A DNA stretch of 64,000 nucleotides from Didymella arachidicola. Its lineage: Eukaryota; Ascomycota; Dothideomycetes; Pleosporales; Didymellaceae. A program made the translations under genes and the position numbers. The notes below the pieces were generated by a model that made no database searches, was not told the origin of the DNA, and saw nothing but the letters and a program-made list of their open reading frames with translations. This document shows, in pieces, positions 1 to 10,321 of this stretch. The stretch lies in assembly GCA_016630955.3 (NCBI GenBank), contig CM049989.1, positions 1,550,001 to 1,614,000 of the forward strand, read 5' to 3'. How positions within the stretch are numbered: position 1 is the stretch's first letter; the number at the start of each line of letters is the position of its first letter.

Positions 1-760
1 AAGGCTGTCGGTGGTGAGTGACAGGCGGGTTCGACATGGCAACCCTGTGAATATATTTGCTGAACTGGTGGTCTGAAGTATGATGTCGTTCATCTTCACA
101 TGCGAATCCGGCATGATGGCGAGCCTTATCAGGGGACCGAAAACAGTATCGAAGATCACTTGGCCACACTTGTGACAACCTTCTTGAGTGGATAAGGTTC
201 GAGACATGTCGAATTGCAGCCTCGCGCTCCTTGTGGGCACGGCTAGCACCCGTCCAGCGGCAGACCGAATCATGCTGAGGACGCCATCGATAGCGACATC
301 GGCCAAGAGCCGCCTATCTCTATTGGGGCAAGTCTTGCCGCGAACAAGTCAGGAAACAGGGTCAAATCCAATGAAGCGGTAATGCACGACATCGTGGGCT
401 GTTATCAGAATGTTGCTTCAAGAATCTTCAGGACACAGGGTCAATTCTGCTCAACACCAGCAGCCTGCAGAAGAGGCTGTAAGGACTGACGGGCGCCGAA
501 AAGTAGCCGAGAGCCCCTGCGTTTGCTGCACAGTGGACGCGTGCTACAGGCGCCGTGGTGGAACACCCACAAACCAAGCTCGCACGCAGATGATCGGGAC
601 GAGAGCGCCACCAATGACCTTGTCACGAGGGGTCAATATCAAATCGTTCGCGACCACGACACAAGCGGGGAGAACTCCGAATTTGCAGCCTAAGGCTCGA
701 AAGGCGCTACGCGTGAACATGGCTGCACGCCTTGACTCGACGTCGTGACATTTGAAGGCT
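1..760. other. No gene seen at left edge
   Basis: Short open frames occur on both strands but none shows a recognisable domain or a coherent set of splice sites. The left part could be intergenic or the end of a gene lying outside the window. The right part, next to the stop at 761, is probably the 3' flank of the alpha/beta hydrolase gene. Confidence 0.5.
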
Positions 761-1609
761 TCACTGAATCTCGTGATAAAAGCCTTCGATCAGCTTAGCC
801 ACATCCTCGAACGCTTCTAGGCAGTGCCAGTGACCAATACCCTGCATAACCTCAAGCTTCTTTTCGCTCGTACCCATCTCCTCGAACATTTTCTTGCAAT
901 CGTTGAGCGGTGCACTCTTGTCCTCCTCGCTGGCTAGGATCAAGATCGGGATGCTGATCTTGCTGTAGCTTGGCGGTTTGGCATTGACGATCACCCGGCA
1001 GTTGTTGCAGTAGCCGGCGGGGTCCTGAGCAAGAAGGAGCTCGCGAATGAACGCCGATGCCAACGGAGAAGCCTTCGACCCAACAGCAGCTTGAGGAACA
1101 GTATCAGCCATGGGCTGCATACCTTCTCTTTGAACGGCCTCGATGCGCTTCTCGAATACTGGTCTGACACCCTCGTTAGGGTATACAGGACCGATGAGAA
1201 CTGCAGCAACGACTCGATCGCTTCGCTCAGCTGCAAGATGAGCAGCTACAATCCTGCATGTGTTCAGTATTGAGAGCTCCTACCGGCGGGATCAGAGCAC
1301 CTACCCTCCCATACTGTGGCCTACAACCACAGCTTTCGGCACGTCAAGGGCATCGAGGATTCCAATGATATCGTCTCCCAGGCTCTGGATGCTCGACTGC
1401 TCCCCGGTATATGGCGACCTGCCAGCACCGTAATTATCAAAGATGATGCACCGAAAGCTGTTTGCGCGCAGTCGCTCTACAACTGCGTGGTAGTAGTTTT
1501 GCGACGACCCAAGGCCGTGCATGAAGATGAAGGTCTCCAGCACATCGTTGCCTTCTGGCTTCAGATCCGCGTAGTGGATTTTTTTGCCGCTGATATCGAG
1601 AAAAGGCAT
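761..1609 (-). CDS. Alpha/beta hydrolase fold protein
   Basis: Two exons, 1609-1305 and 1253-761, are joined across a 51-nt intron (donor GTAGGT, acceptor CATGCAG), giving about 265 residues. The nucleophile elbow GHSMGG spans the splice junction. An early HGLGSS supplies the oxyanion-hole region, LASEEDKSAP is a good fit for the acid, and GIGHWH carries the catalytic His near the C-terminus. The size and motif order match small single-domain hydrolases of the 3-oxoadipate enol-lactonase or epoxide-hydrolase-like type. No signal peptide is visible, so it is probably cytosolic. The substrate cannot be told from sequence. The start is placed at the ATG at 1609 (MPFLDISGKK) because the frame upstream opens only with a TTG codon. 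Confidence 0.85.
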
Positions 1610-1935
1610 TGCGGCTGTCGAGCACTGCAGTTGGTGAGGCAAGGGCTTGACTGTAAGCTACATGGTTGCTGTTGTTTTGTGGAGGAACCGTTCCGATCGG
1701 AGCCCCTTCGGTTCGGATGAGGGTGATGTCACCGTGCGCCCCACATTAAGGAAGGTACACATCCGCCGATGGCATGTACAGCGTTCATCAGGCTCACGGT
1801 TGCAACAAAACGAGGCCGTAAGACTATTCGCTCGGCGCTATGATGTGGGTTCTTATCTGTAGCTGAGGTCGAGCTCCCTATGCTATGTACAAGACCAAAC
1901 CCCTCAAAACGCCGCCCCGACTGCCAGCCATCTCG

Positions 1936-2640
1936 CTATGCTGCAGTAGCAACTGTGTGGATGCTGTATCTTGCCTTCACAGCCTTCTTACAAACCTCGA
2001 ATAAATCTGGACACAATGGATCCGTTTGGTCATTAAGCAGCGTCCAAAGCAGCTGTGCGAGCCCTTCTCTTGTGCTGATTTGCTTCAGCTCGTCTCTGAG
2101 ATTCTCCTGATCGGAAGGTCGCCCTCGTTCCCTCGACCACATCTTGCTAAGAGAACCCGCTCGGTCTCTTCTCCTGCCATTCTTCAGGTCCATGGCCTTC
2201 TGCCTCTTCGCTGCTAGTATAATATCTTCGCTTTCGTTCCACAGCGCTATCCGCTGAAAGAAATGGTTGAGTGCAGCTTCCTCGAACTGCGGTCGCCAGG
2301 AAGACACCGCCTCTTCGAGCTCAGGGTCCGGGTGTTGGTTGTGGTCCCATTTGCGGAGAAAGTATTTGAAGGTGCGGACCTCGCCGTTGGGAAGTGAGAC
2401 GACTAGTGACTCGAACGCGAATGGATCCTCAGGTGTCGATTGCTCTAATGTTGGCGAGTTGCTCCGGTCCTCTGCCCGCAATGCGTTGTAGGCTTCGACA
2501 ACCCGCGAGACGGCTACCTTTTTGTGTGCAATGACGGCGTCCGTTCCATCGAAGACGTTTGGTGCAAGTGCAAGTTGCCCTTTCGAGCGGTCACTGTTGT
2601 GTCTGTGCAAAAGCGAGTGGTGTCGCTTGATGGTCGCCAT
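1936..2640 (-). CDS. Hypothetical protein
   Basis: One open frame of about 234 residues starts at the ATG at 2640 (MATIKRHHSLL). It is charged and looks globular, with a central FKYFLRKWDHN segment, an acidic ELEEAVSSW stretch and a basic helical RQKAMDLKNGRRRDRAGS region. There is no signal peptide or membrane segment and I recognise no domain. The frame stays open upstream to about 2784 without another ATG, so an additional 5' exon is possible. Amino-acid composition and the lack of low complexity make it more likely a gene than a chance frame. It is convergent with nothing nearby and lies about 1 kb downstream of the catalase stop, on the same strand. Confidence 0.55.
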   Translation of the reverse strand: MATIKRHHSLLHRHNSDRSKGQLALAPNVFDGTDAVIAHKKVAVSRVVEAYNALRAEDRSNSPTLEQSTPEDPFAFESLVVSLPNGEVRTFKYFLRKWDHNQHPDPELEEAVSSWRPQFEEAALNHFFQRIALWNESEDIILAAKRQKAMDLKNGRRRDRAGSLSKMWSRERGRPSDQENLRDELKQISTREGLAQLLWTLLNDQTDPLCPDLFEVCKKAVKARYSIHTVATAA

Positions 2641-3599
2641 TGCCGCCGTCGAAGGCCGCCTGGTAACAGCTTTGAGATTAGAGTCCGGCTTCCGGATACT
2701 ATATCGCCAGATTCGTAGGCTTGGCCGGTGTTCAATCCAGCGTTGAGCAAAGAGGTGAACTTGTAGGTGATCCAGTTTGGGCAATGGGCAGCTTCACAGC
2801 CACAGCATGCGTGTATAAGATCAGTCTTGGAAGAGGAGACACGTATGGTTTCATGCAGGCTGACAGCGAATCTGTGCTTTTCAATAAGCGCAGACTGAAG
2901 ATGCACCATTATGCAATCTGCGGCCGAGTATCCGCCCATGCTGTGAAATTCTGAGGATACGATGGATGCACGGCAACATTTGGGCCGTAAGACGGGGTCT
3001 TCAAATCATCTCGGCCAATTAATGGCGAGCATTTGGCGAGCCACGGATCAAGCCACGGCTCTCAAGCCACCTGTGGCCCTCCGACTTTGCCGTTTCAAGA
3101 CTTAGCAGCTGGTTTTAGAAGTTTAGCAACTGACTGCGCCTTTTAGCCTATTGGCTGTTGCTCGTTCATGTTGAGTCGCTCCGTGTGGCGCGTGTGGAGT
3201 TTACAGGTCCTCGTGCTCCGCGCGTCACGCTGAAAGGCCCTTACATTGGGGAGAAATCTCCGGGCGCGACGCTTTGCCAGATGAAACGCTTTGCGATTCC
3301 ATCCGAATTAGCACTTGGGTGAATTGTGACCTTGTCTGTGTTGAACAAGAGACCAAAGCAGCTGTGGGAGTTATTTGTTGCGTCCCTAAGCCTGAGGTTG
3401 TTTGGACGAGGGTCACTGTCAAATATAATCGACACCCGACGTCGTCATACTCCGATGCATCAGCTTACAGTGATGACGCGATATGGTTCAAAGACTCTGG
3501 AAGATGACTTGCAGTAGAAAACGTTGATGTATTTGCAAATTGAAAAAAGAATATACAGTAAACAAGCGTGCACAAATTAAGTGTGTTGACATACCATCT
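2641..3599. other. Intergenic, no gene seen
   Basis: Roughly 960 bases between the hypothetical protein and the catalase stop. Short frames are present on both strands without domains or splice support. It should contain the promoter of the hypothetical gene and the 3' flank of the catalase gene. Confidence 0.5.
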
Positions 3600-5934
3600 C
3601 TAATTGTCCAGAGGGTAGCGGTCCAAGAACTTGAAAGTCTTGAGGCCCTGAGAGACCTGTTCTACAATCGATGCCGTGCCGTTTGCACCGAAAGCATAGA
3701 CACCTGGTGTTCCAGCCTGGAAGCCGACAGCGGAGAAAACCTGGCTACCAGAGCCAACTACACCGACGGGCTTGCCCCACTTGTAGCCATCCTGAATAAT
3801 TTGCAGAGGACGACCAGGAGGATAGAGGGTCGAGCGCCAGCTTGACGTAGTGTTGGAAGTGGTAGTGTTGCTGTTGGCAAGGTTTGCATGGGCTGTGAAT
3901 AAAGCGTCGGCGCTGCCATCAACGATAATTGCATCAAACTGAACAGCAGAAGCAGCGGAGTATGTCTGGTCGATACCGTCACCAAGGTGCTCGGCGACGA
4001 CGGAGAAGCCAACGTTCACGTCCTTGAAGGCAGCCTTAAGGCTGGAAGCCGTATCGCTGCTGGCAGAGCTAGATGTCAAGAATCCAACTTTGAGGCCATC
4101 GATCTTCAGAAGGGGTGCTTCGGCAATGCTGATACCAATGGTGGTGTTGTCATGGTAGTATGTGTCATCCGCCTCGGGCGCAGTCAAGCCGATAGCCTCA
4201 GCGACGCGGACAGCAACGTCGTGACTGATACGGTTGAGCTGGATGAGGACATTGTTCTTTACGACATCGCTCTTGAGCTGCGCGGTCTCAAATCGAATGG
4301 CGTTGATGACAAACTGCTGCTCAACAGGGAGGAGCGAGTTGAAGAACAACCTTGGCTGCGACCAGACGTCGGCAAAAGTAGATGACACGGCGCGTACAAG
4401 ACGTCCTCCAGTAGAGCGGTTGGGAGTGGTGAAAAACCCGCGACCATCCTTTTGTGTCGCCTGCTTAGGCGACCCAGCATTTAGGGTATTGGGAGAATAA
4501 GCTGCTGTGTTGAGAGGAATATACATCTGTCCAGCTCCATCACGCTGATTGCTGTGAACTGGGACACGAGGCTGGTTGATGGGCAACTGCTCAAAGTTGG
4601 GACCGTTGTGGCGGTTGAGCTGAGTGTCGAGGTAGGAGAAAAGGCGCCCCTGCAGCAAAGGATCCTCGGTGAAGTCGATACCGCGGACGACATGACCAAC
4701 CTGGAACATTATTTGCTCAGTCTCGGCAAAGTAGTTGCGAGGGTTGCGGTTCAATGTAAGCTTGCCAAGAGGTGTGAAGGGGACGATGTCTTCGGGAACA
4801 ATTTTGGTAGGGTCCAAAACATCAAAACCCCAGCGCAGCTGGTCATCTTCCTCGAAGATCTGAGCCTCAAAGATCCACTCAGGGTACAGGCCGTTTTCGA
4901 TGCTATCGAACAAATCTTGGCGATTGAAATCGGCGTTCAATCCAGCGGTGATCTGGGCTTCCTCCCACAAGAGCGAGGCCTTACCCTGCAATGTCCTGAA
5001 CCTGAACTTGACGAGCTTAGACTTGCCTTCATCAGTGACAAAACGGAAGGTGTGCACTCCCCAGCCATTAGTGTGCCTGTACGAGCGGATGGTACCGTGG
5101 CCGCTCATGGCCCAGAAGAGGGTGTGCATCGTGGACGGCTGCTGGCTGAAGAAGTCCCAAGCGCTGTCGTGAGCGGTAGCAGCCTGCGGGATCTCGCTGT
5201 CCGGCCTGGGCTTAACGGCATGAATAAGGTCCGGGAACTTGATAGCATCCTGGATGAAGAAAACAGGAATGTTGTTACCGACAATGTCTGTCTATGGTCA
5301 GTTTATTGTATGATTTCACTGGTTTCGCTCATGAACTTACCGAAGTTGCCCTCGTCTGTGTAAAATCGGACTGCAAACCCGTGAACATCGCGAACGGTAT
5401 CAGCAGATCCACGACTTCCAGCAACAGTTGAGAATCGGATGAAAACAGGAGTCTCCTTCTGTGGTGTGCTTAAGAATGAGGCGCCAGTGATGTTTGACCA
5501 ATCACCGTAGCTCTGGAAGACACCATGCGCACCAGCACCGCGGGCGTGAACAGCTCGCTCGGGGACACGCTCGTGGTCAGGATATTGTTAGCAGTAATCT
5601 TTTAGTGTTTCCAGATAGGCTTACCAAAGTGCGTGATCTTCTCACGGAAGATGAAGTCCTCCAGAAGTGTGGGACCACGCTCACCAGCACTCAAGCTTTC
5701 CTGGTCCTCGATGGGCGTCCCAGTGTTTGAGGTTAAGTAAACATCTGTATCGTTGACCTCATACTTTGCCAGGAACTCATCCGTGTTCGAGGGAGCGCTG
5801 TAGGAGCCGTCTGCTCGTTTAACCTGAGGGTGACCAGCAGGCACGTCGCGAGCATCAACTTCCATGAAAGGGCATGAAGCTTGTGCGACGTGTGCATAAG
5901 CAGCAAAAGCTGCAATGAGCCCGGATTTGACCAT
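3600..5934 (-). CDS. Secreted large-subunit catalase (CatB/Cat-2 type)
   Basis: Decomposes hydrogen peroxide. Exons are 5934-5625, 5577-5341 and 5287-3600, giving 744 residues, the usual length of large-subunit fungal catalases. The N-terminus (MVKSGLIAAFAAYAHVAQA) is a signal peptide, so it is probably secreted or cell-wall bound. The catalytic His lies in VPERAVHARGAGAHG. The haem-ligand region reads SYLDTQLNRHNGPNF. The last 180 or so residues form the DJ-1/PfpI-like C-terminal domain typical of this class. Intron 5288-5340 is canonical. The first intron (5578-5624) has a normal GTAAGC donor and a CTAAC branch site but ends in TG, not AG. No phase-compatible AG restores the conserved HFDHERVPERA segment (see findings). 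The start is the ATG at 5934; the frame upstream would only add residues before the signal peptide. Confidence 0.92.
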
Positions 5935-8477
5935 GTTGGCTGATGATTCGAACGTAAAAAAGAGACAAGATGCCAACGAGATAGGTGAGGGCAGAGGGCT
6001 TTATACCTACACTCGTATATCGGTAATGTGGAGAGCCAGGTACCCGTTAATCTGCATGGTATGACAAGCTCCTAATTCAGGGAGCGTCGGATCGTCTCTT
6101 GCTCACAAATACAATTGAACAGTCCTTGATTTGATCAGCTGCCTGTTCTAGGAACGGGAGGCGCCAACTCGCCGGACCCACTTGTGGAAGATTGGGTTCA
6201 TGCACGAAAACGGCCGCGTTGCTACAAGGATATTATGAGGTGCGCCGAGACGTTGTGTGTTGATCACTGACCAGAGGCAGTGGGACGCATGCTGCATGAG
6301 GTGAGGCGCACACTGTTCTCATCAAAGCGGCGAAACCGCGCGTTTGGAGACGTCAAGATAGACCCAGCATCGTCAGCGCTCCTTGGCGGCGTTGGTGGAG
6401 TGGCTTACATTGTGCATGTTGGTTCCGTACACGCATGTTGAGATGTAAGTCTAACGGACTCGGCTCCCTTCTGATGTGTGATCGGAGGCGCCAGACAAGG
6501 ATCCCAAGTCCTTGGCAACGATACTAGGTATGTGGACAATCCCTCCACCAAGCGGTAGGCGGTTGTATACCTTTTGCTTAGTCTACCTAGGTACCACCAA
6601 TCGCACGCTTTAGAAACAGGAAGAGCCCGGAACATGTTGTCTGACCGACGCGTACTCTCATAACGGCCAGATTTTTGGCCGCTCAAAAATTGACATCGTT
6701 CAAGGTTGTTGTGAAGCTGAGCCGCTTGTCCTGTAAGAAGCCTTGAAGGCAGGAGAACACGGCGAAGCCATCAGGGTGCAGGACACGGTACCACCCTTTG
6801 TGCGGCTATCCGTGTCTTGGTATGGAGGCAGAAATCTCAAGATCATGCGATTTCAGGATGCGAAAGTCTCTTGTTGATTAGATACAGTGATCGCCTAGAA
6901 GCTCAGATGTTAGTAATGGCCACTCACCGATGGTCTCAGGATGGCCAAGCCGAGGCGAGCGTGCAAGCTGAGCAGGCATAGTCATCCTCGGATCCTGGGC
7001 AGCCCTGCGGTGCAACCTCTCGGAGGCCACGCTACAGGCACCAAGCGAAATATTTTGGTGGAGCAACAATGACGGCAACTGCTATCAACAGGATCCAGCA
7101 CAATTGGCAAGGGATGGGTCCCCACACTTCTCTCGCAAGCACTTGCATGAGGAATCAACGGCCAGAAGCCACTTGAGTAATTTGGATTCCGAGGTCTAAT
7201 CAGCAGGATGACAATTCAATTCGCACGTTAATTGAAAACTTCGGCGCAACCAAAGATCGGAAATAGTGGACAATGTGTTGAATCCGAGTCGGTGGTACAA
7301 GTCTTGTTCAAAGCTCCTGGGACGAAAAACCAAGGAGGAATCGCTCCGCGGGGAGCAAACATCGACAGGAACGTCTAATGTAAATCCAGCTAGCGCACAG
7401 GACCCACTACACTGTTGCACTGCATACCTGCAGGGCATGGAACCTCCACAGTCAGCAACAACGGTCTCGCCCTCTGTGCTCTTGGCAAATCGATCGAGTG
7501 TCACGTCAGTCGAATGCTATATCACGACCACTACCGGCCAAATGACTCTTGACGAGCTCCATGATCACAGATTCACAGTGTTCTCAACGATCAGTCGCCG
7601 AAGCTCCAGCATGCGGGACGATCCACGACTCGGTAGCAGTCGTTTCCTCATCGTGTGTCGCGCGAAAAGCTTCATTCGTCTTTTGGCATCGCACAATAAT
7701 CGCGCTCCCGGTCTTCGTCAGTAGTGCTCGCACCGGACTAGGTATCCGCTTGCTCATGAGTGGACAGCTAAATATTAGTAATCTGCTTCCAGTTAAGATA
7801 ACATGCTATGCAACAGACAGGTGATTGTCCGTAATTGACCTGCGTGCAGTGCAGCAGCTTCAAGCTGAGAAGAGTATGCAGCAGGGGACATGCCTGATGA
7901 CAATCCCTTCCGCGAGCCTGGTCTGGTGCGAGCATACCCAGGGGATGCATCCTATAGTGATGGAGAAGGACCCTGCTGGAGCCAAGATGCTGTGAGATAC
8001 GATATGATGGAGCGCCGAGCATCGTACGCGCCCGTATGGTCTGAGGATGCAGGGCTCTGTGCATTGCCTCCTGTGGCCGTGATCTCAAAGATGGCCTGCA
8101 GAGCTTGAGTGCGCATCGTGCCTTGACAGCAATGTCGTGGATGTGGCGGAAGCGGCAGCCTGTGAAACATTGGCATCAAGTGTGGCTAACGGAGCACTAT
8201 GACGTAGCCATCATCGCGCAACTTCCTGGAGTCCCGAGGATCCCTCGTCTCTGAAACCTCAAACAGACCCTTCTCCGACCCCAGCACACGAAGATCAGAG
8301 CGTCGATTGTTTCAAGCGCCCCGCCTTATTTCCCAGAAAGGTAACTTCGACGTCTGCGATCGCACTACATTCGAGCTGTGGCTGCACCAACGCGCATTCT
8401 ACTGTATTGCGCGACATGGCTGACGATAAGGTCGAACAGCATACCGCAACGAAGAACAAACATAAGCTTCCGTCAAG
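5935..8477. other. Gene-poor 2.5 kb stretch
   Basis: No supported gene. The right edge of this region must hold the eisosome gene promoter and the left edge the catalase promoter. Short overlapping frames (for example near 7266-7724 plus and 7768-8088 minus) lack domains, splice logic and plausible composition. I see no terminal repeats of a transposon. An old, decayed element cannot be excluded. Confidence 0.5.
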
Positions 8478-9817
8478 ATGTGAGTTTACCGTCATCTGTT
8501 TTCGCGGCCGTTGTCTGCTATGGCGCCTATGTCTCGGCCGTATTTCCTAGGCTTCATTCGACTTAATCTACATTGTCCCAGGCTTCTCGACCTGGCGTAT
8601 CGGCAGTTGATCTCGAATCCAGACACATGGCATACCGCAGTACTTGCCGCTGAATCTCACCGAGTCCTCTGCTAACTATGCCGACTACAGGAATCGATCA
8701 CTTTCTGTACGGTCTAAGAAGGGCAGCTCAAGTGTCTCCGAGAAGCAGCCGTCAAAGCACCGCTTTACGATGGCATCTCTCCGCGGTACACAGCAGCCGG
8801 AGCTCTCGAAGAAGCTGTACAAGATCATCAAGACCGAGAATCACGTAATTGCCGCCCACGAATCTGCAGCGCGCGAGCAAGTCAGCGTTGCCCGGCAGCT
8901 CTCGGAGTGGGGTGAAGCCACGGAGGATGAGACAATTTCAGAGGTATCAGATAAGCTTGGTGTTCTTATGGCGGAGATTGCAGAGCAAGAGGATCTCTAT
9001 GCACAAGCCTTGGAAGACTATCGAGGAGTCCTGAAGCAGATTCGCAACACTGAGAGCTCAGTGCAGCCCAGCCGGGACCACAAGGCCAAGGTCAGATAAT
9101 AGTCTGTGTGAGGTTGTGACATACTGATGCTACTTAGATCTCGGACGAGATTGCCAAACTCAAGTACAAGGAGCCTCAGAGCACCAAGATTGTTCAGCTC
9201 GAGCAGGAACTCGTGCGTGCCGAGGCTCAGAGCTTAGTTGCAGAAGCGCAGCTCACCAATATCGTACGTCCTACTCGATCATCTCTCTGGAGCAGCTCAC
9301 TGACTGTACGCAGACTCGTCAAAAATTCAAGGAGGCATACGACCAGTACTTTGCTGCTACGATCGAGCGTGCTGAGAAGCAGACCATTCTAGCGAAACAT
9401 GCTCGCCGACTTGTCAACCTTGTCGACGACACACCAATTGTTCCCGGAGATGCACACCCTCCTTTCTTAGGCGCCGAAGAGTCTCGTCAAGTGCTGAACG
9501 ATGCGGAAGATGACCTTCGCAACTACCAGTTGCATGTTGAGCCTATCACGTCAAACGCGGGCAATTTGGGTGTTGGGGCTATGCCTGGAGCACCAGCCGG
9601 TGGCGCCGGTGCTGCGCATGCCCCCAAGATTGCGCATTACGCGGACACAGTCGGCACAAGCGATGATGGCCATTACGCAGAGTCGAGCGTGCAGGGCACC
9701 GACGTCCAAAGTCAGCCTCCGTATCCTGTGTCGGAGTCGGAGAAACTGGAGCGGCAGCAGGCAGAGGAGATAAACGCTTCTCAGCATCAGCCAGTTGCGT
9801 TTCAACACGTTGCCTAA
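8478..9817 (+). CDS. Eisosome core component, Pil1/Lsp1 family
   Basis: BAR-domain protein that scaffolds plasma-membrane furrows (eisosomes). The model has AT at 8478-8479, then 8691-9090, 9138-9263 and 9314-9817, giving 343 residues, close to the usual 340. The initiator ATG is split as AT|G by a 211-nt intron (8480-8690, donor GTGAGT, CTAAC branch, CTACAG acceptor). The protein then begins MNRSLSVRSKKGSS, matching the family's amino terminus. Family motifs follow: LSKKLYKIIKTENHVI, QLSEWGEA, SDKLGVLMAEI, SSVQPSRDHKAK, ISDEIAKLKYKEP and LEQELVRAEAQSLVAEAQL. The C-terminus beyond LVNLVDDTPIVPG is an acidic, low-complexity tail. The sequence diverges from core Pil1 (QED and QALEDYRG region), so this may be the PilB-like paralogue. 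Without the split start, the frame would begin at an ATG at 8677 or 8770 inside or after the intron. Confidence 0.88.
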
Positions 9818-10321
9818 GCTGAGGATGGCCAAGGTGTCATCTTGTCGGGATGTTTGCTTAACATGCTAGTAATTGCTGGTTCGATTGCGTCTGTAATAAT
9901 CACCTGGTCGAGTAATGTTTATGTAGGGCTGCTTTTCTAAGATACCTTCAAGCACCATGGCTTCTCTATATCCCAAGACTTTTTTCCTCAACGACACTGT
10001 GCTACGCGCTTCGCAGCGCAAATCATACTGTCCATTTCTGCAAGTGACAGACGCCACAATGTACGGGGCTCTCGCGACGATTGCTGCCTAATCGAAGCGC
10101 GGTGGTAGACGTATTCTCTGCGTTGTGGTGTACTTAGAGATGCCTGTGCGTGTGGGTTCAGCGGGGACATTCTAGCGCGGAATGCTGCGACCCCAAGAAG
10201 CCACATCGAGCTCTACACCGTCACTTCTGTATCTGAGCGGCCTCGATCGTAACACCGCACACGTCCGCAACCTCGTCTCCGCTCAAAATTCTACCGCCGC
10301 CGAGGCTCCGCTACACTCACT
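9818..10321. other. Intergenic between eisosome gene and SEC24
   Basis: About 500 bases holding the 3' flank of the eisosome gene and, to the right, the SEC24 promoter and leader. No frame with support was seen. Confidence 0.5.
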
